Assembly: GCA_018830105.1 (NCBI GenBank)
Contig: JAHJTC010000010.1
Location: 157,402 to 221,401, forward strand
Source: Bacteroidota bacterium
GTDB taxonomy: Bacteria; Bacteroidota; Bacteroidia; Bacteroidales; F082
DNA: 64,000 nucleotides
Direction: 5' to 3'
The stretch's first letter is position 1. Each line of letters starts with the position of its first letter. The notes beneath the pieces are model-generated. The model saw only the letters and a list, made by a program, of their open reading frames with translations. It made no database searches and was not told the origin of the DNA. The position numbers were made by a program, and so were the translations under genes. Below, in pieces: positions 53,748 to 62,592 of this stretch.

Positions 53748-54650
53748 ATGAAAAAGCAACTTGGTGTTTTAGTGATTCTTACAGTAATGATGGGTTATGT
53801 GCATGCTCAGGGATGTTCTGATGCGGGTTTTTGCACAATCAATTCCCTAAAAGGGGATCAGCAGACTGAAAAAACCGATTATTTCAATCAGTTACGGGTT
53901 GGCTTCGCTTTTGGGCAAGCCGACAATGATGTGGCTGCCAGTAGTGGGTTTGTTGAATATACCCGCATTTTCAATGAGCAGTTTAATATGAACCTGAAAA
54001 TGGGCTATATGGCCCAGAAAAATGACCTGGCCTCTTCAGGAGGTTTGTCTGATGTATTCCTTACTGCAAATTATCTTTACAAAGCGAGCACCTTTATGGC
54101 TGGGTTTAAAATTCCCCTGCAGGATGGAAATCTTCTTAAGGACGGGATGGCGCTCCCGATGGACTTCCAGCCGAGTTTGGGTACTTTTGATCTGATTTTG
54201 GGAACGGCATATGCCTGGAAAAAATTTCATTTCATGCTGGCGCTACAGCAACCGCTCACCAATAATAATAATACGTTTTTAAGTGCAGATTTCCCCGCAT
54301 CTTCGCCCTTAAGCAGGTATATTTCCACTAACGAATATGAAAGGAAAGGTGATTTACTTTTCCGGCTCACCTATCAGCTAAGGCTTACTGATCGGATAAC
54401 ACTGGTGCCGGCTTTATTGCCCATTTACCACCTTGGCGACGACAGCTTTACTGACTCAGCCGGCAGGAAAGTAGTGCTGAAAGGCTCACAGGGTCTGACC
54501 TTTAATGGTAATCTGTTTGTGAACTTCGACCTGAATGATCGTTCTATGATACAGTTAAGTTTAGCAGCCCCTTTTGTAACGCGCGATTTGCGCCCTGATG
54601 GCTTAACCCGTTCATTTGTGGCGGGTCTTGAGTATCAGTTTAAGTTATAA
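53748..54650 (+). CDS. Putative outer membrane beta-barrel protein
   Basis: 300 residues from ATG 53748, with a signal peptide ending AHAQ at about 21. The mature part opens with two Cys residues (QGCSDAGFC). The rest has alternating strands with aromatic ends (FNMNLKMGYMAQ, FHFMLALQQPL, FLFRLTYQLRL, FVNFDLN, YQFKL), typical of an outer membrane barrel, ending in a hydrophobic residue. I do not know the family. It stands alone and is divergent from the A2M gene; the bidirectional terminator ends it. Confidence 0.75.
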   Translation: MKKQLGVLVILTVMMGYVHAQGCSDAGFCTINSLKGDQQTEKTDYFNQLRVGFAFGQADNDVAASSGFVEYTRIFNEQFNMNLKMGYMAQKNDLASSGGLSDVFLTANYLYKASTFMAGFKIPLQDGNLLKDGMALPMDFQPSLGTFDLILGTAYAWKKFHFMLALQQPLTNNNNTFLSADFPASSPLSRYISTNEYERKGDLLFRLTYQLRLTDRITLVPALLPIYHLGDDSFTDSAGRKVVLKGSQGLTFNGNLFVNFDLNDRSMIQLSLAAPFVTRDLRPDGLTRSFVAGLEYQFKL

Positions 54651-54681
54651 AAAAACGCTGGCAAAAATACCAGCGCTTTTT
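54651..54681. terminator. Bidirectional terminator between beta-barrel gene and mscS
   Basis: CGCTGG / CCAGCG arms with an 8-nt loop, an A-run on the left and a T-run on the right. Confidence 0.92.
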
Positions 54682-54689
54682 CTATCGTT

Positions 54690-55532
54690 TTACTCTTCCT
54701 GGTGCAAATGCACGTCCATTTGTGGGAAGGGAATATTGATACCTTCTTCGGAGAAGGCTTTATATACTTTTTCATTCATATCGAAAAATACCTCCCAGTA
54801 ATCAGCTGCATTCAGCCAAACACGCACAACGATATTCACGGAGCTGTCGCCCAGGCTGGTGAGGCGGATAAATGGCTCCGGATCTCTGTGGATGCGACTG
54901 TCTTCATCAATAAGTCTTTGCAATACTTCACGCGCTTTATCGTAGCTGTCGCCATAAGCGATACCAAAAGTCCACTCCACACGACGGGTTTCTTTTATAG
55001 AAAAATTGGTAATTGAACTGTTGGCCAGGTCGCCATTAGGAATAAAAATCACCTTATTGTCAACGGTTTTGAGTTGGGTCGTAAAGATTTTAATGTCTTC
55101 AACCGTTCCCAGATGCCCCTGTGCATCGATAAAATCGCCTACCCGAAAAGGTTTAAGAATCAGGATGATGATTCCACCTGCAAAGTTTTGTAGCGAGCCT
55201 TGCAGGGATAAACCTACAGCCAGAGAAGCAGCACCCAAAATGGCAATAAAGGAAGTCATCTGAATGCCAACCATGCCCAGCACACTGATGATTACCAAAA
55301 TCTTAAGTACGATACTCAGGAAAGTACCCAGAAATCCGCGCAATGAAGGATCTACCTCACGCTTTTCCATGACTTTGCGCAGGGATTTACTGATTAGCCC
55401 CACAATCCACAATCCGATAATAAGAGCCAAAATGGCACCTAAAAACTTCATGCCATAATTCACTACATATTCCATTATCAAATCAGTTGCCGAAGAGAGA
55501 TTGCCGCTTACGTCCATTAATTTTTCGTCCAT
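54690..55532 (-). CDS. mscS: Small-conductance mechanosensitive channel (MscS family)
   Basis: 280 residues with three N-terminal membrane helices (about 20-45, 65-85, 95-120). The pore helix and beta-domain of MscS follow: ILGAASLAVGLSLQGSLQNFAGGIIILILKPFRVGDFI, then VFIPNGDLANSSITNFS. It opens under membrane tension to release solutes on osmotic downshift. Start ATG 55532 is 39 bp downstream of the TAnnTTTG box at 55571. It is divergent from the gbsR operon. Confidence 0.95.
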   Translation of the reverse strand: MDEKLMDVSGNLSSATDLIMEYVVNYGMKFLGAILALIIGLWIVGLISKSLRKVMEKREVDPSLRGFLGTFLSIVLKILVIISVLGMVGIQMTSFIAILGAASLAVGLSLQGSLQNFAGGIIILILKPFRVGDFIDAQGHLGTVEDIKIFTTQLKTVDNKVIFIPNGDLANSSITNFSIKETRRVEWTFGIAYGDSYDKAREVLQRLIDEDSRIHRDPEPFIRLTSLGDSSVNIVVRVWLNAADYWEVFFDMNEKVYKAFSEEGINIPFPQMDVHLHQEE

Positions 55533-55570
55533 GATAGTTGTTGTTGGTTAATAATGATTTGGTTAATTGG

Positions 55571-55578
55571 CAAAATTA
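55571..55578 (-). promoter_or_regulatory. Candidate minus-7 box of mscS
   Basis: Reverse strand TAATTTTG fits TAnnTTTG; it lies 39 bp upstream of the mscS ATG. Confidence 0.55.
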
Positions 55579-55610
55579 AGGAATGCTTTGAAAAAATAGA
55601 TATTTATTTA

Positions 55611-55628
55611 GTTCTTTATGAAAAGAAC
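55611..55628. promoter_or_regulatory. 18-bp palindrome (operator candidate) upstream of gbsR
   Basis: GTTCTTTATGAAAAGAAC has 7-bp perfect arms GTTCTTT and AAAGAAC around ATGA. It ends 10 bp before the TATATTTG box of the gbsR operon, where it would cover the minus-33 region. It is 33 bp from the mscS box. The likely ligand is the regulator encoded next. Confidence 0.65.
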
Positions 55629-55638
55629 CAAAAAGTTG

Positions 55639-55646
55639 TATATTTG
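55639..55646 (+). promoter_or_regulatory. Minus-7 box of the gbsR-lol operon
   Basis: TATATTTG, a full TAnnTTTG match. It places the transcript start at about 55652, downstream of the upstream in-frame ATG at 55618, and so decides that translation begins at ATG 55672. Confidence 0.75.
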
Positions 55647-55671
55647 CAAGCACAATTTATCACAAGCCATT

Positions 55672-56148
55672 ATGCAGCATATTTCAAGCAGACAGGAATA
55701 CATCGAAGAATGTGGATTGATTATGGAACAATCCGGGCTCACACGTATGGTGGGTCGAATCATTGGATATTTGGCCGTATCCGACAAAGAACTTGTTAGT
55801 TTTGATGAGTTTACGGAGGTGCTGCAGGCCAGTAAAAGCTCGATCAGCACCAGTGTGAAAATGCTCACCACCATGAACCTGATCAAGCCGGCCACCATTC
55901 CCGGAGACCGCAAAACTTATTACCGGCTGGCACCGGATTATTGCTGGTCGCAGATTATGCGGCTCAAAACGGGTGTTTTGTCCACCATGTATGCCATGTT
56001 TATGAAAGGCCTGGATTTTCGCATCCGTAAAGCAGATAAAACGTCGCAATGGCTAGTTGAAGCTGCTGAATTTTATAAGTTTATGGAACAAGAAATTCCG
56101 GCATTGCTCGATAAATGGGAAGAAAGAAAAACAAAATCAGGAGAATAA
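55672..56148 (+). CDS. GbsR/MarR-family transcriptional regulator
   Basis: 158 residues from ATG 55672, chosen because the promoter box lies after the earlier ATG at 55618. A winged helix-turn-helix (FDEFTEVLQASKSSISTSVKMLTTMNLIKPATIPGDRKTYYRL) sits in the middle, flanked by helices; the arrangement matches GbsR-like proteins, which in other bacteria sense choline or related ligands. It is the first gene of an operon with a LolA-like protein, two permeases, an ATPase and a barrel, and probably represses that operon through the palindrome at 55611. The gene ends 35 bp before the next ATG. Confidence 0.85.
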   Translation: MQHISSRQEYIEECGLIMEQSGLTRMVGRIIGYLAVSDKELVSFDEFTEVLQASKSSISTSVKMLTTMNLIKPATIPGDRKTYYRLAPDYCWSQIMRLKTGVLSTMYAMFMKGLDFRIRKADKTSQWLVEAAEFYKFMEQEIPALLDKWEERKTKSGE

Positions 56149-56183
56149 TTAGTTCTGTAGCCTCCGAACAAAAAATTGATAAT

Positions 56184-56945
56184 ATGAAATCACTTTTCAG
56201 ATTAAAATGTTTAAGCTTGTTGCTCTGCCTTATTCCAGTGCTTAGTCTTTCGGCTCAGGAAGATGTTACCGAAATCATCCGCAAGATGGAGCAGCGCATG
56301 AAAGGCGATGCCATGTATGCCGAACTGAGTATGCAAACCATCAGGCCGCGCTACACGCGTGAAGTAAGTATGAAATCCTGGTCGCTGGGCAACGACTACA
56401 GCCTGATCTTTATCACCGCTCCGGCGCGCGACAAAGGTGTCGGTTACCTGAAACGCGACAAGGAGATCTGGAATTACCTGCCCAATATCGACCGAACCAT
56501 CAAAATGCCGCCTTCGATGATGTCGCAATCCTGGATGGGAAGCGACTTCTCCAATGACGATCTGGTACGCGAAAGTACCATACTCGAAGATTATGACCAT
56601 CGCATCCTGGCCGAGGAACAGCTCGACGGATACGATTGTTGGAAAATAGAAATGATTCCGCATCCCGAATCATCGGTGGTTTACAGCAAGGTGTTGCTTT
56701 GGGTGGCCAAAGAGAAGTATTTCCAGATGCGTGTCGAAAATTATGATGAGGATGATGAGCTGGTTTCTACCATGCACTTCAAAGACATCAAAATGATGGG
56801 GGGCAAAGAAATTCCTGCCGTAATGGAAATGATACCCAGCGATAAGCCCGGCCACAAAACCGTGCTCACCTATCATGCGATCGATTTTAACCCGAAAATT
56901 GAGCCGGACTTTTTTTCGATCCAAAACCTGAAACAAATCCGCTAA
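56184..56945 (+). CDS. LolA-like outer membrane lipoprotein-sorting protein
   Basis: 253 residues from ATG 56184 with a signal peptide (ending LSAQ at about 25). The mature protein shows the LolA/LppX-like pattern: EIIRKMEQRMKG, the Arg-rich MQTIRPRYTREVSMKSW, DKGVGYLKRDKEIWNYLPNIDRTIKMPPSMMSQSWMGSDFSNDD and CWKIEMIP. This is the domain often annotated as outer membrane lipoprotein-sorting protein and found with export ABC or RND systems. It should bind lipid or acyl chains in the periplasm and hand them over. Cotranscribed with the following permeases. Confidence 0.87.
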   Translation: MKSLFRLKCLSLLLCLIPVLSLSAQEDVTEIIRKMEQRMKGDAMYAELSMQTIRPRYTREVSMKSWSLGNDYSLIFITAPARDKGVGYLKRDKEIWNYLPNIDRTIKMPPSMMSQSWMGSDFSNDDLVRESTILEDYDHRILAEEQLDGYDCWKIEMIPHPESSVVYSKVLLWVAKEKYFQMRVENYDEDDELVSTMHFKDIKMMGGKEIPAVMEMIPSDKPGHKTVLTYHAIDFNPKIEPDFFSIQNLKQIR

Positions 56946-56966
56946 AACGCCTAAAAATCAAAACCC

Positions 56967-58190
56967 ATGAAGATGTTATTCATCCTGGCCTGGCGTAACC
57001 TCTGGCGCAACAAACGACGGACGCTGATCACCGCTTCTTCTGTCTTTTTTGCTGTAATCCTTGCGCTGGTAGCCGAGTCAATGACAAAAGGTTCGCACGA
57101 AGCGATGATCTCCAATATGGTGAAGCTTTCTACTGGTTATTTGCAGCTGCAGGATAGCTTGTACGAGGACGAACCATCTGTGGATCATGCATTTATGTAT
57201 GATGATACACTAAAACAAATCATCCGGCAAACCAGTGGGATTGCTTATGTGGTGCCGCGTTTTGAATCGTTTATGCTGGCAGCAACAGAAAAGTCTACCC
57301 GACCAGTGATGCTGCGTGGCGTTGATTTCGAGGCTGAGAACCGGCTGAACGACATGGGGCACAAATTACTCGAAGGTACTTCGCTCGAAGCAGGCGATCA
57401 GGCTGTTTTACTGGCCGACGGACTGGCCGAACGCCTGAAGATGGATGTGGGTGATTCCATAATTCTTGTGGGGCAAGGCTTTAGGGGAATGAGTGCTGCC
57501 GGTATTTATCCGGTTAAAGGCATAATGAAAATCAGTTTGCCCCGCCTCAACGATCAGCTCATTTTTATGCCACTTGCTGCCACACAACAGCTTTTTGGTG
57601 CCGAAGAGCGACTCACAGCTTTGTTGATCACCCCTGAAGAAAAAGAACAGACCGATTTACTGGCTCAGCAGCTGCGTGATCAACTTGATCCAAAGTGGTT
57701 TAAGGTGCTCACCTGGAAGCAAATGATGCCCACACTGCTGCAAAGCCTCGAACTCGACAGGGCATCGGGTATGATGATCATCTATATGTTGTATCTGGTG
57801 GTGGGTTTCGGCATTTTGGGCACTGTACTCACCATGATGCTGGAACGACAACGCGAATTCGGTATCTTGCTCAGCGTAGGCATGAAACGGAGTCAGCTTG
57901 CACTGATAACTTTTGTTGAAACTGTTTTTATCAGCATGATTGGCGTAGCGGCTGGCCTGGTTGGCGGTTTTCCGGTAATCCTGTATATGCACCATCATCC
58001 CATCCGCTTTGGCGAAGAGATGGAAGCCATGTTCGAAACCTACGGAATGGAAGCCGTGATGCCCTTTGCGCTAGACCTGCAGGTGTTTAGCTCACAGGCA
58101 GTCGTTGTTTTGCTGATCACCCTGGTCATTGGTCTCTATCCTGTTTTGAAGGTGTTCAGGATGAATATTTTAAAGGCAGCACGTAATTAA
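56967..58190 (+). CDS. LolC/E- or MacB-type ABC permease 1
   Basis: 407 residues, four membrane helices in FtsX/MacB order: one after residue 18 (RTLITASSVFFAVILALV), then three near the C-terminus (about 270-300, 315-340, 375-400). The large periplasmic loop between (residues 45-260) matches the MacB-type periplasmic core. Family blocks are AWRNLWRNKRRTL at the start and LERQREFGILLSVGMKRSQL near 290. It pairs with the next permease in a heterodimer. It starts 21 bp after the LolA-like stop. Confidence 0.9.
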   Translation: MKMLFILAWRNLWRNKRRTLITASSVFFAVILALVAESMTKGSHEAMISNMVKLSTGYLQLQDSLYEDEPSVDHAFMYDDTLKQIIRQTSGIAYVVPRFESFMLAATEKSTRPVMLRGVDFEAENRLNDMGHKLLEGTSLEAGDQAVLLADGLAERLKMDVGDSIILVGQGFRGMSAAGIYPVKGIMKISLPRLNDQLIFMPLAATQQLFGAEERLTALLITPEEKEQTDLLAQQLRDQLDPKWFKVLTWKQMMPTLLQSLELDRASGMMIIYMLYLVVGFGILGTVLTMMLERQREFGILLSVGMKRSQLALITFVETVFISMIGVAAGLVGGFPVILYMHHHPIRFGEEMEAMFETYGMEAVMPFALDLQVFSSQAVVVLLITLVIGLYPVLKVFRMNILKAARN

Positions 58191-58205
58191 TAAGGAGGAC
58201 GAAAG

Positions 58206-59423
58206 ATGTTAATAAAAATAGCCTGGCGTAATATCTGGCGCAATACCAGCCGCAGTCTTACCATACTGATTGCCATAATGATCGGACTGGCTGCTGCTTT
58301 AATGGCTTCGGCCTTTTCGATGGGTTTTGTGCAGCAACGCTTCAACAATGTGATCGAACGCTTTGTGTCGCATATACAAATTCATAACCCTGATTTTGTG
58401 CACGATGGTGAAGTAACGCAATACCTCACCAATCCGCAGGAAATTATGCTGAAGCTTCAGCAAAATCAAACGGTTAAGCAGGCTGCTCTGCGCACCAAAG
58501 CGAATGGAATCATTGCTTCGGCAAAGGTGTCGTCTGGTGTTCAGATCACCGGCATTGATCCGCAGGCTGAACAAAGGCTCACTGATCTGAAAGGATGGCT
58601 CATCAAAGGGGCTTATTTCGAAGGCGTGAAGCGTAATCCGGTATATATCGGACAGGAGCTTGCCACTAAGCTAAAAGCTGATGTTGGCTCGCGTCTGGTG
58701 CTTAATTTCCAAAACCTTGATGGAGAGATTACAGCAGCTTCCTTTAAAGTTGTCGGAATTTTCAAGACCATAGATGTTGCTTTTGATGAGACCACCGTTT
58801 TTGTGCAACGTACTGATATCAACCCGCTTTTGGGGGGCGAACAGCTGGCACATGAAATCGCTTTGTTATCAGATGATTTTGATCAGATAACAAAGCTGAA
58901 ACAGCAATTGCAGCAGCAGTTTCCGGAGCTTGAAGTGAGGTCGTGGGAAAAGCTTTCGCAGGAATTGGTGCTGATGCAGGAAATGACTTCACAAAGCTTG
59001 ATTTTTCTGGTGTTTATCATCCTGCTCGGACTGGGCTTTGGAATTTTAAACACCATGCTGATGTCGGTTTTTGAACGCACGCGCGAGCTGGGCATGCTGA
59101 TGGCTGTCGGGATGAACAAAAAACGTGTCTTTCTTATGATCATGTTCGAAACGGTCTTGCTGTCCTTTACCGGTGCCGCAGCTGGTATGCTGCTTGGCTT
59201 CGGGCTGATCAGCTGGCTGGGCAGGCAGGGCATCAACCTGGCGGGAGTGGCAGGCGATTCACTGGCGATTTACGGCTATGGCAATATGATTTATCCCTAT
59301 CTGGAAACACCTTTTTACCTGCAAACCGCATTTTTGGTGCTCCTAATTGCCCTGCTTTCGGCTTTGTATCCTGCCTTTAAGGCTTTGCAACTGGTTCCTG
59401 CCGAAGCAGTTAGAAAAGAATAG
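58206..59423 (+). CDS. LolC/E- or MacB-type ABC permease 2
   Basis: 405 residues with the same architecture as the preceding gene: AWRNIWRNTSRSLTILIAIMIG at the start, periplasmic core, and three C-terminal helices with ERTRELGMLMAVGMNKKRVF. It is preceded at 58192-58198 by AAGGAGG, seven bases before the ATG, a strong Shine-Dalgarno for this phylum. Lol complexes use a LolC/LolE pair, so the two permeases fit a heterodimer that extracts lipoproteins or lipids from the inner membrane. Confidence 0.9.
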   Translation: MLIKIAWRNIWRNTSRSLTILIAIMIGLAAALMASAFSMGFVQQRFNNVIERFVSHIQIHNPDFVHDGEVTQYLTNPQEIMLKLQQNQTVKQAALRTKANGIIASAKVSSGVQITGIDPQAEQRLTDLKGWLIKGAYFEGVKRNPVYIGQELATKLKADVGSRLVLNFQNLDGEITAASFKVVGIFKTIDVAFDETTVFVQRTDINPLLGGEQLAHEIALLSDDFDQITKLKQQLQQQFPELEVRSWEKLSQELVLMQEMTSQSLIFLVFIILLGLGFGILNTMLMSVFERTRELGMLMAVGMNKKRVFLMIMFETVLLSFTGAAAGMLLGFGLISWLGRQGINLAGVAGDSLAIYGYGNMIYPYLETPFYLQTAFLVLLIALLSALYPAFKALQLVPAEAVRKE

Positions 59424-59447
59424 TTATACATTTAAAATAGCATTGAA

Positions 59448-60137
59448 ATGGCTGTAATAGAAACCATCGGACTTAGCAAGATTTATAACGAAACCATCGT
59501 GCCGGTTAAAGCACTCAACGAAGTAAACCTCGCTTTTGAGCAAGGCGAATTCACCAGTATTGTTGGACCTTCGGGCTCGGGCAAGACAACCCTGCTCAAT
59601 ATGCTGGGCGGCCTCGACAAGCCCAGCTCGGGAAGCATATTGATCAACCAAACCGATATCACCAAGCTCAAGGAGCGGCAGCTGATTGATTACCGCCTGA
59701 GGCATATCGGCTTTGTGTTTCAGTCGTATAACCTGATTCCTGTGCTCACGGCGGTCGAGAATGTGTCGTTTATCATGCTGCTGCAAAAACAGCCCCGCAA
59801 AGCCATTGATCAGCGGGCACGCGAAATCCTGGAACAGGTGGGCTTGGGCGACAGACTCAACGCCCGTCCGGCACAGCTTTCGGGAGGCCAGCAGCAGCGT
59901 GTGGCCGTGGCCAGGGCACTGGCTTCGCGGCCCGATTTTGTGCTGGCCGACGAACCTACCGCCAACCTCGATACCCAATCGGCTTTTAACCTGCTCGACA
60001 TTATGGAGAAGTTGAACCGTGATGAAAATATCACCCTGATCTTCTCAACCCACGACCAACGTGTGATCGAAAGGGCACGCCGGGTGATCACCCTCGTGGA
60101 TGGTGCTGTGGCCAGCGACGAAAATCATGGGTCATGA
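59448..60137 (+). CDS. LolD-type ABC ATP-binding protein
   Basis: 229 residues. Walker A GPSGSGKT at 40-47, signature LSGGQ at 144-148, Walker B DFVLADE at 163-169, and NLDT after it. The family is the LolD/MacB-ATPase/FtsE group. It drives the two adjacent permeases. The next gene begins within its stop codon (ATGA), so the barrel is coupled to it. Assigning it to lipoprotein release rather than another lipid is not possible from sequence. Confidence 0.94.
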   Translation: MAVIETIGLSKIYNETIVPVKALNEVNLAFEQGEFTSIVGPSGSGKTTLLNMLGGLDKPSSGSILINQTDITKLKERQLIDYRLRHIGFVFQSYNLIPVLTAVENVSFIMLLQKQPRKAIDQRAREILEQVGLGDRLNARPAQLSGGQQQRVAVARALASRPDFVLADEPTANLDTQSAFNLLDIMEKLNRDENITLIFSTHDQRVIERARRVITLVDGAVASDENHGS

Positions 60138-61300
60138 AGAAACACAGAATTCTTCTGCTGATTGTTCTGCTTTTGGCTGCTACGGTACCGAAAGCCCAAA
60201 CAGCTTATGGAGATCAAAAGCTGAATCTGAATGGCTACCTCAAGACCCTGCCTTCCGTTAGCCGGAGCTTTGATGATCAAAGTACTGGCTGGAACAATAT
60301 CGTCCATAACAGACTTAATTTGAACTGGATGCCAAATAATAATTGGTATTTTGAGGCAGCCTTTCGCAACCGAATTTTTTGGGGCGATAATGTGAGTAAT
60401 ACTCCAGACTACCTCGAAATGCTCGAAGCAGATGGTGGTTTTCTGGACCTTACACTGGCGCGTCGTATCAGCCCCAACGCTGCTTTTCAGCTGAGCAGCG
60501 ACAGGTTTTTTGTAGAGTGGCGGCACAGCAACTGGCAGATAAGCCTGGGCCGTCAGCGGATCAACTGGGGCATCAATTTGGTTTCCAACCCCAATGATCT
60601 TTTCAATACCTATTCGTTTTTCGATTTCGACTATGTGGAACGCCCCGGTGCCGATGCGCTGCGTGTGCAGCATCACCTCAGTGGGATGTCGCGCCTGGAG
60701 CTGGCTGTGGCACCTGCCGATCATATCAGCAATGCCGTGGCAGCGCTGTATTATGTGGTAAACGTAAAAGGTTACGACCTGCAAGTGCTGGGTGGTTATT
60801 TTCATAACCGGCTGGCCTTGGGTGGTGGCTGGGCCGGTAACCTGAGCGGCGCTGGCTTTAAGGGAGAAGTGAGCTGGTTTAGCGACTTGCAAAAAACCGA
60901 CAGCCTGCAGTCTTCCAATATGGTGGCAGCTGTTTCGGTGGATTATTTGTTTGCCGGCGGGCTTTATGGGGTGTTCGAAGTGTTGTACAATGGCGGATAC
61001 AATCGCCAGCCGGCAATGCTTGTCAACCTCAACCAGCCCCTGCGTGCCGACAACCTCTCACTGGCCGAATTTGCCCTCACAGCAAGTCTTTCCTATCCTT
61101 TGTCGCCCATCCTTACAGCCAATGTATCGGCCATGGCCATGCCTGATCAGCAGTTGTATTACGCCCTGCCGGGCATCAGCTGGTCGCTGGTTACCAACCT
61201 TGATCTGGGCATACTGCTGCAAACCTTCGTGAGCGGCGATCAGGAGCGCTGGGGCAAAGGCGGCATGGCAGGCTTTGTGGATTTAAAGTGGTCGTTTTGA
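60134..61300 (+). CDS. Putative outer membrane beta-barrel of the Lol-like operon
   Basis: 388 residues with a signal peptide (1-21, ending PKAQ). The protein consists of alternating strands with aromatic belts and ends in Phe (LKWSF), as expected of an outer membrane barrel. Segments such as NRLNLNWMPNNNWYFEAAFRNRIFWGD, QISLGRQRINWGINLVSNPNDLFNTYSFFDFDYVERPGADALRVQ resemble DUF1302-type and alginate-export-like barrels. Its start overlaps the ATPase stop by 4 bp. The position as last gene of a LolA-ABC operon suggests it is the outer membrane end of the export path. Confidence 0.78.
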   Translation: MKKHRILLLIVLLLAATVPKAQTAYGDQKLNLNGYLKTLPSVSRSFDDQSTGWNNIVHNRLNLNWMPNNNWYFEAAFRNRIFWGDNVSNTPDYLEMLEADGGFLDLTLARRISPNAAFQLSSDRFFVEWRHSNWQISLGRQRINWGINLVSNPNDLFNTYSFFDFDYVERPGADALRVQHHLSGMSRLELAVAPADHISNAVAALYYVVNVKGYDLQVLGGYFHNRLALGGGWAGNLSGAGFKGEVSWFSDLQKTDSLQSSNMVAAVSVDYLFAGGLYGVFEVLYNGGYNRQPAMLVNLNQPLRADNLSLAEFALTASLSYPLSPILTANVSAMAMPDQQLYYALPGISWSLVTNLDLGILLQTFVSGDQERWGKGGMAGFVDLKWSF

Positions 61301-61485
61301 GGGTTAGGGAGAGCCTTGAGGTTTGTATAAGAATAGTAGCTGACTACTTGATGCTTTCCTGTCAAAGCACAATAAAACTGAATCACTTGCCTGATGGCAA
61401 ATGCTAAAGCTACTTTGTTTTAGTTTAGTAATGATGCAGTTTTATTTTATTCAAAATAGCTGCCTGGCAATTCTTATTACCCCTG

Positions 61486-62592
61486 TTAAATGCTCCGCAG
61501 TTCATAATTTGTGCTTCGTCCGCCGCTTGCGTCTTTTTGTAAGATATCCTTCTTTATCAAATCTTGAATATCCCGAAGAGCTGTATCTTGTGAGCACTTA
61601 TTAATTTTTCCCCATTTTGAGCTTGTCAACTTTCCGTCAAATCCATCAAGTAGTCTGTTTATTATTTTTTGTTGCCTGTCATTTAGGATTGTGGTGGAAT
61701 GGATTTTCCAAAACTCTGCTTTTTTTAGTATTTTCGATAAAGTGTCTTCTGTGGATTCAATAGCATTGGTTAAACATTGTAAAAACCATAAAATCCATGC
61801 TGTGATATCAGAATCTCCTTTTTGTGTTCTTTCAAGTTTTTCATAATACTGTTTCCTTTCAACCCTGATTTGTGCCGACATACTGTAGAACCGCCTGATA
61901 CTTTTGTCAGAACGAGCCAATGTCATATCTGTAATTGCTCTTGCAATTCGCCCGTTTCCGTCGTCGAATGGATGAATTGTTACGAACCAGAAATGAGCGA
62001 TAGCTGCTTTAAGCACTAAATCATACTCATGCTCATTTTCAAACCAGTCTAAAAATATTTTCATTTCTGGTTCTATTCTGCCTGAATCCGGAGCTTGATA
62101 ATGAACTTTTTCTTTTCCCAAAGGTCCCGATACCACTTGCATTGGACCAGTTGTGTCTTTTCTCCAATCAGCAACAGTGATTTTATAGAGGTTACTCCAG
62201 CCTGTTGGGAAAAGTGCTGCATGCCAGCCAAGCAATCTGTCTTTGGTCAAAGGCAAATCATACCGCTGTGTAGCATCAATCATCATTTCAACAACTCCAT
62301 CAACATGGCGATCAGATGCTACTGCTCCGGCAATACTAATTCCCAGTCGACGGGCAATAGAGGAACGTACTTGTTCAATTTCCAAAAATTCACCTTCGAT
62401 TTCGGATGATTTTATAACATCTAAAGTAAGCGTATTCAATACCGCTTCATTCTGCAAATCAAAACCCAATGATTCCATTTTACCAAGAAGTCTGCCCTGT
62501 TGATTTCTGGCTTCAGCAAGTTTTTTCATCACTTTGTTGCTGTCCCAGTTAAAGTCAGTCCAGTTCTCTTTTTCGTGTATATAGATTTTCAT
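61486..62592 (-). CDS. fic: Fic-domain protein with C-terminal winged helix
   Basis: 368 residues from ATG 62592. The N-terminal DUF4172-like region (to about 95) includes an inhibitory motif S62-SEI-E66-G67, of (S/T)xxxE(G/N) type. The catalytic loop HPFDDGNGR lies at 207-215, so it is a class II Fic enzyme predicted to transfer AMP to target proteins. The C-terminal 70 residues (SSKWGKINKCSQDTALRDIQDLIKKDIL) form a winged helix, suggesting DNA binding. Three 12-bp repeats and one degenerate copy lie over its promoter and start. No adjacent toxin partner gene is visible. Confidence 0.93.
   Translation of the reverse strand: MKIYIHEKENWTDFNWDSNKVMKKLAEARNQQGRLLGKMESLGFDLQNEAVLNTLTLDVIKSSEIEGEFLEIEQVRSSIARRLGISIAGAVASDRHVDGVVEMMIDATQRYDLPLTKDRLLGWHAALFPTGWSNLYKITVADWRKDTTGPMQVVSGPLGKEKVHYQAPDSGRIEPEMKIFLDWFENEHEYDLVLKAAIAHFWFVTIHPFDDGNGRIARAITDMTLARSDKSIRRFYSMSAQIRVERKQYYEKLERTQKGDSDITAWILWFLQCLTNAIESTEDTLSKILKKAEFWKIHSTTILNDRQQKIINRLLDGFDGKLTSSKWGKINKCSQDTALRDIQDLIKKDILQKDASGGRSTNYELRSI

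Noticed and set aside
55618..55671. 18-codon extension of GbsR from ATG 55618
   Set aside because: This ATG lies upstream of the TATATTTG promoter box, so it would not be in the transcript.
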